Shown: positions 63,301 to 64,000 of the stretch, piece by piece | How positions within the stretch are numbered: position 1 is the first letter of the stretch | Layout: each line of letters opens with the position of its first letter | From: Deltaproteobacteria bacterium | GTDB lineage: Bacteria > Myxococcota_A > UBA9042 > PHBI01 | Assembly (NCBI GenBank): GCA_020632715.1 | Contig: JACKFA010000001.1 | Span: 1 to 64,000, forward strand | Reading direction: 5' to 3' | DNA: 64,000 nt | Notes under the pieces: generated by a model | Told to the model about the DNA's origin: nothing | The model's database searches: none | What the model saw: the letters and a program-made list of their open reading frames with translations, nothing else | Position numbers and translations under genes: made by a program

Positions 63301-64000
63301 CGGTGACGCTGAAGGAGGGCGGGAGCTACGTCCAGGCGAACCCGATCGCCTTCCCCGAGCGCTGCCAGGACTTCCGGAGCCTGTCGCGCTACCTGAAGGG
63401 GGTCCCGAGCTACGGCGTCGCGATCCCGCAGTTCTGGGGCGGCCTCAAGCTCCTCTGCAAGAGCGGCGCTGCCAACAAGGCGCAGTGCGCGGGCACGACC
63501 GACTCCGAGAGCCCCGACTTCACCTACGTCTTCCACGTCGACGCGACGCCGTGGGCGAACGGCGCGAGCGGCCCGTACATCAACGATGGCGACGTGGTCG
63601 TGCCGGACGGCGCGAGCATCCTCGTGTCGTTCGAGAACGCGGCGACGGTCCAGTTCCGCTACGCGCAGTTCAAGATGAAGTTCGCGGGCGGCAACCCGAA
63701 CGCGCCCCACGGGATCGAGGCGATCTTCAACTTCCCCGACACCGGCGACCTCACGCTCGACACGTACGGCCTCGACGGCAACCTGTTCGCCCCGTACGCG
63801 ACGGTGCACCTCGCGAACTACGAGCAGTTCGGCTTCATCGTCGCGGGCGCGCTCTACCACTCGCTCAACGCCTGGCAGCCCGTCGGCCTCCGGATCCCCG
63901 GCTGGCGCGGGCACCTCACGGTGCAGACGGACTGCGAGCCCGACTACGAGCCGCCGACGAACCAGACGCCGCTGCCGTCGGGCGGCCCGACGCCCGACGA
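51381..64000 (+). CDS. Giant secreted DUF11-repeat surface protein, 5' part
   Basis: One frame stays open from the ATG at 51381 to the window edge, over 4,206 codons; AGGGGGG precedes it. A signal peptide (MRDAIRAAAGISFLAGVLTA, TSALAAFS) starts it. At least eight DUF11/CARDB-like beta repeats follow (about residues 325-1830; e.g. LTYTIRTLNSGDGVATSPFF, LDVTIDYNNLGNAPAEDVVF), then a region of repeated W/D motifs resembling HAF extracellular repeats (about 1830-2770), five more DUF11 repeats (2900-3450), a Cys-rich block (about 3489-3770; CNDGDVCTHDACD and related), and a choice-of-anchor-A-like domain (GNLFAPYATVHLANYEQFGF). The stop and any MYXO-CTERM tail lie beyond the edge. Likely an adhesin or surface structure; function unproven. 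Confidence 0.88.
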   Translation, partial: MRDAIRAAAGISFLAGVLTATSALAAFSVDDNNGRAFDDYYDGNSIDNAPGASSGYSQNVYTGTLTVATPGTPAVIVTRPVAPSSFSAWTKVQLKGSFPSISRVHVAFLAADGTPIPGAPATEVAVESGWDLKVDMSGVDAAQYPAVRLRITLEDTPGNPVLPVLDAVRVNWAPQSILRVGCSAPATVASHAELRYEIPLSVSAVEGRDVVVKLAKAAVAQNPFGQNATLTLSSATNGGAVHVGSPITISGMQIDDGDVFWHFTSPIKPGTTFLLTAVLKVPNGLVEGLTYTSQASVQASNGALRTSAPVTTTVAAHPNPIVRVSASPTYNVFGALRAQAGATLTVAVTAQNFTNVPNTGAQVYFDAVVVHRLDGFELPGGSAITGPPTNISGNGVYIAAGASQTFFAGEPTARTVAGPAVVWTAPSLGLGQAITNTYEVTLEQDQPDGPLVEGDQIATSAQLLSAYDSESASANHSFLIGVPSNPSGVHALGQGNAFQTQIRALNDDLVTTIVSYGEPVHLPLYSRNSGASALNDVVQIAAVPAETTFSSFTATGAAVWYSTASPVSGTPTAPPGYDTASGTFDASWSMTPPADPATVTWVAAVWPTLASPYFPIPDTPSTGYADLVVTPDTPTDGCEAKTLVGYAFFDIRAYTPFGGTEPLAAASAGNLAPDMEPFNVSAKTPSLDYFSVSANPQIRVGQGTIDVTYSVVNRSQASANTGDAQNAHLTALFPTVLVNGATAPLNFISASIDGGTQALSGSPPSQLDVSWAAIPAGTQKTVTVRFGVPAGVLHDATATFTATASLDAVDCPQTVTRTKSASSTFSVSPVLTAVKSVDFEAAGPGDALTYTIRTLNSGDGVATSPFFVDRIPENTTFTSGEPVTGGGTWYFSTSATLSLQEPQNLTPATLAAAGFVAGHLENGAWVPPAGMTPTWVWVDLADQSLTPKRLVTGREVVVKFTVTLGSPPDGTLIANAGAIGADRVLAAVTNRTRTILTEEPFAKVTIDLPDVVASNEIFGYSTEAYNSANSPDTEFSLTATLPEGLEYVDSTLTFNALAQQNPAYAGVVVTPTVGNGGRTIVWDVTAATGVALQPLEGVHVDVTVQAADGLSTGTFLTAVSTVIAANGTHQDGVAFSAADTTRIENADVTVSGLVDQPSPVAGEGVNLYFIVANVAGHDAADVAFTVTLPPELSYDPGTALFTTPGWSFAPASDPVVTGNTLTWSVATGNAITRANNPGGAMPGNSGNLQLTFRAIVAPSTPPDTALEIAAHIATATGQGDNVAPDDATVSARTPLPDLAVAVDAPATARPGQGVTVAATYRNLSRQGSNSAVLVFQMPAREGLANATLLSASAPAGVTLYYSTAPLDGPAPTLDPASPGAGWSSTVPAGATWIGAALGPVPGTSPPKTIYLQVQLTDPATGALLLAGDTLTFCGEAHQAVGDPAAEQDLDNNSACDELKLPGVNLTASLGSDPVGSVPGVVAGGSVTLTPGVANTGTVTAYGVTIAPTLAAGLVFVSDTAGTPIIVDASGQESAAVDLTGAAVLDPVVIAQVGGHYVLGSADPASPTYYRAIGLKPGATVTFDVVATASAASADSTTLTSTLHVGTDYQLGWQPGDPEEELLTDNDAQSSVVVYKADAWVDKTMARANGASGAAGLGERLDVTIDYNNLGNAPAEDVVFTDYFPDGTSFVVGSLQGLPGDFALEYYSEAQGWGYTPAGGAGNTDTAVRGFRLKGTLGAPTNGYFNAQGEGLAGGTFAGTRVSGGRLGGTGTSGSYLSPAIPEDGAAVISYGRIVLTDLVARNEGDITVSVIDAATGAPIAGYEGLVPDASGAIDAAGIDPAAYPAIQVLITFGGDGGVAANYASGATHRLPTPRYETALELAYAVNDDDELFAINYDARLSSPTGGKVITPDGAGGWSRRDVTGLDLSSELVVPIYFDTQVAFGVLQYTNSLAFFARDASGAYDLVDSSNFGGLSSDGVHYGHRIDDDHAVFAVSTSPDGSVWSLHSYVLDTAGEPRVIEAEVPIGAAADIITSTEAGVFVMSDAPSTEIAIATPTADYTDYAVEYLTIPNGEHYRGFPESYLSSEEKACFYTEEGSAGLVEKVGGTWTVALLPAPPDTDSIACGGAVGPNGEIIVGRAVVASEQVSVTWQRGPDGDYEVTIDEPIDGQRYLLQWLVTDQLAANYQSRDGTKAIVRRWDGAGLQTLPVALPTDLALSSIFSARDFIGFPVATRSPGFILQLRGGESPYNFAFAQPSADGLQYDVTVLDWPIGSAQSFAYLIGGGGRIFGYDLRYAESGAALSIVSWDVNGAPATAASTQLPPAPAAYFGQVVATGGFNAVGYFDNDDDETIADSDGSGPPTVGEAEGTNTSADFSQWDLRGDALAWVPEVGAEPDDYAYRLLPRPFRTQDNHAVFVTADGYVAGYGTDSEGAPVGLAWQPDGDGYTVAPLVFEGSNQIDLSAMEYVGIQLDADARGNYAGKFAYGEGYDTSGDYREMVVIRDDTLGSGFAVIAAPFDYGPRNVVVDARDAVIGYDDYIGRPTLQRSDAAGFAVKELLPMPAGSEFCTITDIYGGRVLGSNEDGAPEETLLWERDGSGAWQLQNLGAVGVPYGLGPDGQVLVYDDQTGAVSIVRADGSTVALTVAGGPATAVVAAEEDAGYLAALRDGYFLGEWYDDGGDQPTYGVAVGRLPAPGDASWTVDLVTLAEFNGAVLYHQGGSFVLNDGKSPPAYFARQADGSYARYDAPYGTHMNIDENVPFAPALALFAGKGGGGQPTAPALDPTLDGPLAWLPWVDPSVVVPIETRAGSGNDVLTRAASDVFHFSDGAQLELWGAEITSSGSLAGLVVQYRSDAVPSFRYQLEVEDVCQASVSNTMSVSTTTPQASTDNDTSTASLGIATADLRVTVAASKTLVVPGDSLAYTVTVKNVGASPVVGASYSFTPPAALGMASQGGLLVPAGSALAAGQTVTFGPFAATVGDLVDGTTLTAVAGTSQGTPFIDCDHTNDQASATATVANLPNVFVTVDAPESVRYGETFAVTVTYGNDSSAPASSVGLTFTPPAGFVIVGDTTETTYAFDGLGAGDGGTLTYLLKASSCAAVGSSFTSSATIAAALDVFEADNQAAANTAITAPVAVLSATMVADRSTVYAGGVTRWTIHYRNDGTTAVDGVTLTASVPSNATLVAGSLSAGSEAGGVITASVGELDLGEAGAISFATVAGASGNQTGTLSITGDDACPTAGAYPVVVNATLGLTATKAASRATACGDGQITWSITLANQGTADLTGLTVRDAVPAGSALVAGSMTGGNAQNANGNPNLVWTVNTLRAGEGLTLSFRTSAPSSDGALVSNSATVWQGATQVATTNTAVVRVDCDGSVRLQKSVDASCKAPGDLLTISLAYTNTQVGVTGAVIQDLVPDGLIYQSGGSYDAATRVVTFGPTDIAFGGSGTVSFTALIDTATTSGSLVLDSASLTAAGIQPVVSNGVTAMVMLCNDGDVCTHDACDPGLGCVITGGNAGVSCESGDLCAPGMCSAAGSCVPQPIICNDGNDCTSDACVDGACPFENLAQGTACNDHVNCTTDDVCDGAGACGGTQVTCGQIGDSCAFETCNESTGLCDQAAPATAPEGTTCSDGVNCTTGDSCNSEGACVGAPVVCGAQIGDSCTVETCNESTGLCDGATAAFASAGTTCDDGALCTENDTCDSAGTCAGTTITCGDQIGDSCRFETCNPETGLCDDVAPTQAPTGTECVSEAICTFNATCDAAGDCVGSAPGEDELEHVYFFVLDGETSILLVSTDKVPPLSLGNGFYRRYDLAFVPADAGDLLAGLPAEGDDVNDLYELPAALCTAIDVKLVQIDVPLACTPGVNDFSLAPIDEQWNAFVCGAYTGLSDAKGKVGVAEDFTPAPGGFSIAEWVEPTPITLDQNRQPSNPQAFQVQNEGEALGVFFVGQHANLTSAGQIYGDVVHTEDFASAFTVTSSVTLKEGGSYVQANPIAFPERCQDFRSLSRYLKGVPSYGVAIPQFWGGLKLLCKSGAANKAQCAGTTDSESPDFTYVFHVDATPWANGASGPYINDGDVVVPDGASILVSFENAATVQFRYAQFKMKFAGGNPNAPHGIEAIFNFPDTGDLTLDTYGLDGNLFAPYATVHLANYEQFGFIVAGALYHSLNAWQPVGLRIPGWRGHLTVQTDCEPDYEPPTNQTPLPSGGPTPD

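Noticed and set aside
51414..63914. A 4,166-codon open frame on the minus strand
   Set aside because: It is the antisense shadow of the giant surface gene. With GC-rich third positions the complementary frame lacks stops; its translation is Arg/Ala/Val/Asp-rich low complexity with no domain.
1..64000. tRNA or rRNA genes
   Set aside because: No cloverleaf-type sequence or rRNA signature was seen in the gaps examined by eye; a covariance-model scan would be decisive.

Overview
This is about 64 kb of very GC-rich DNA with strongly GC-biased third codon positions. Long spurious reading frames therefore appear opposite almost every gene. Several lines of content point to a Myxococcota-type (deltaproteobacterial) chromosome: many lipobox-bearing lipoproteins of unknown function, Cys-rich secreted repeats, a MYXO-CTERM-like C-terminal sorting signal (Cys motif, membrane helix, Arg cluster), an HNH endonuclease family typical of that phylum, and a giant DUF11-repeat surface protein. 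I cannot place it below phylum level. No rRNA, tRNA or CRISPR array was recognised.

Layout. 1-4.9 kb: end of a VOC-family gene divergent from a WYL regulator with a palindromic operator between them, then three unknown or lipoprotein genes on the minus strand. 5.1-7.1 kb: two tandem NAD-type isocitrate dehydrogenase paralogues. 7.1-11 kb: a zinc-ribbon/TPR-like protein, an FAD oxidoreductase, a methyltransferase, and a lone receiver protein coupled to a small unknown protein. 11.2-14.6 kb: sdhCAB. Together the IDH pair and SDH give a TCA-cycle flavour. 14.7-29.5 kb: mixed housekeeping and secreted functions (EEP phosphoesterase, MsrA, RhlB-like helicase, lipase, acyl-CoA dehydrogenase, PaaK-like ligase, lipoproteins), including a frameshifted secreted protein that carries a lipobox at one end and a MYXO-CTERM tail at the other.

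29.5-31.9 kb is an unusual mobile-element-like island. An HNH endonuclease gene is flanked by two inverted copies of a ~240-bp hairpin-rich unit, each with 15-bp terminal inverted repeats. The island is bounded by copies of an AGTCCCCGGGGACT palindrome and followed by a ~21-bp tandem repeat array.

32.0-44.0 kb is a one-directional lipid gene cluster. In order it encodes a catalytically dead HAD protein, two fatty acyl-CoA reductase/SDR proteins, a polysaccharide pyruvyl transferase-like protein, two AMP-dependent acyl synthetases flanking an enoyl-CoA hydratase and an acyl carrier protein, a diacylglycerol-kinase-like lipid kinase, a PlsC-type acyltransferase and a TetR regulator. Nine consecutive junctions are 4-nt ATGA/GTGA overlaps, and a 14-bp palindrome lies upstream of the first gene. 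I infer a dedicated pathway for an ether, wax or otherwise modified lipid that is activated, carried on ACP, reduced, phosphorylated and acylated, with TetR autoregulation.

44.1-44.5 kb holds an 88-bp tandem array (CACGGAG repeats). 44.5-51.0 kb has a HhH/NuiA-like lipoprotein, a decaying TPR-HupE pair, an alpha/beta hydrolase, PrmA, and an NrtR-like Nudix regulator translationally coupled to an ADP-ribose-type Nudix hydrolase. From 51.4 kb to the window edge runs one open reading frame of more than 4,200 codons, a secreted DUF11/Cys-rich surface protein. Four apparent single-base frameshifts (three at short homopolymers of C or G, one at a short A run) mean that base-level accuracy should be checked before genes are called dead.
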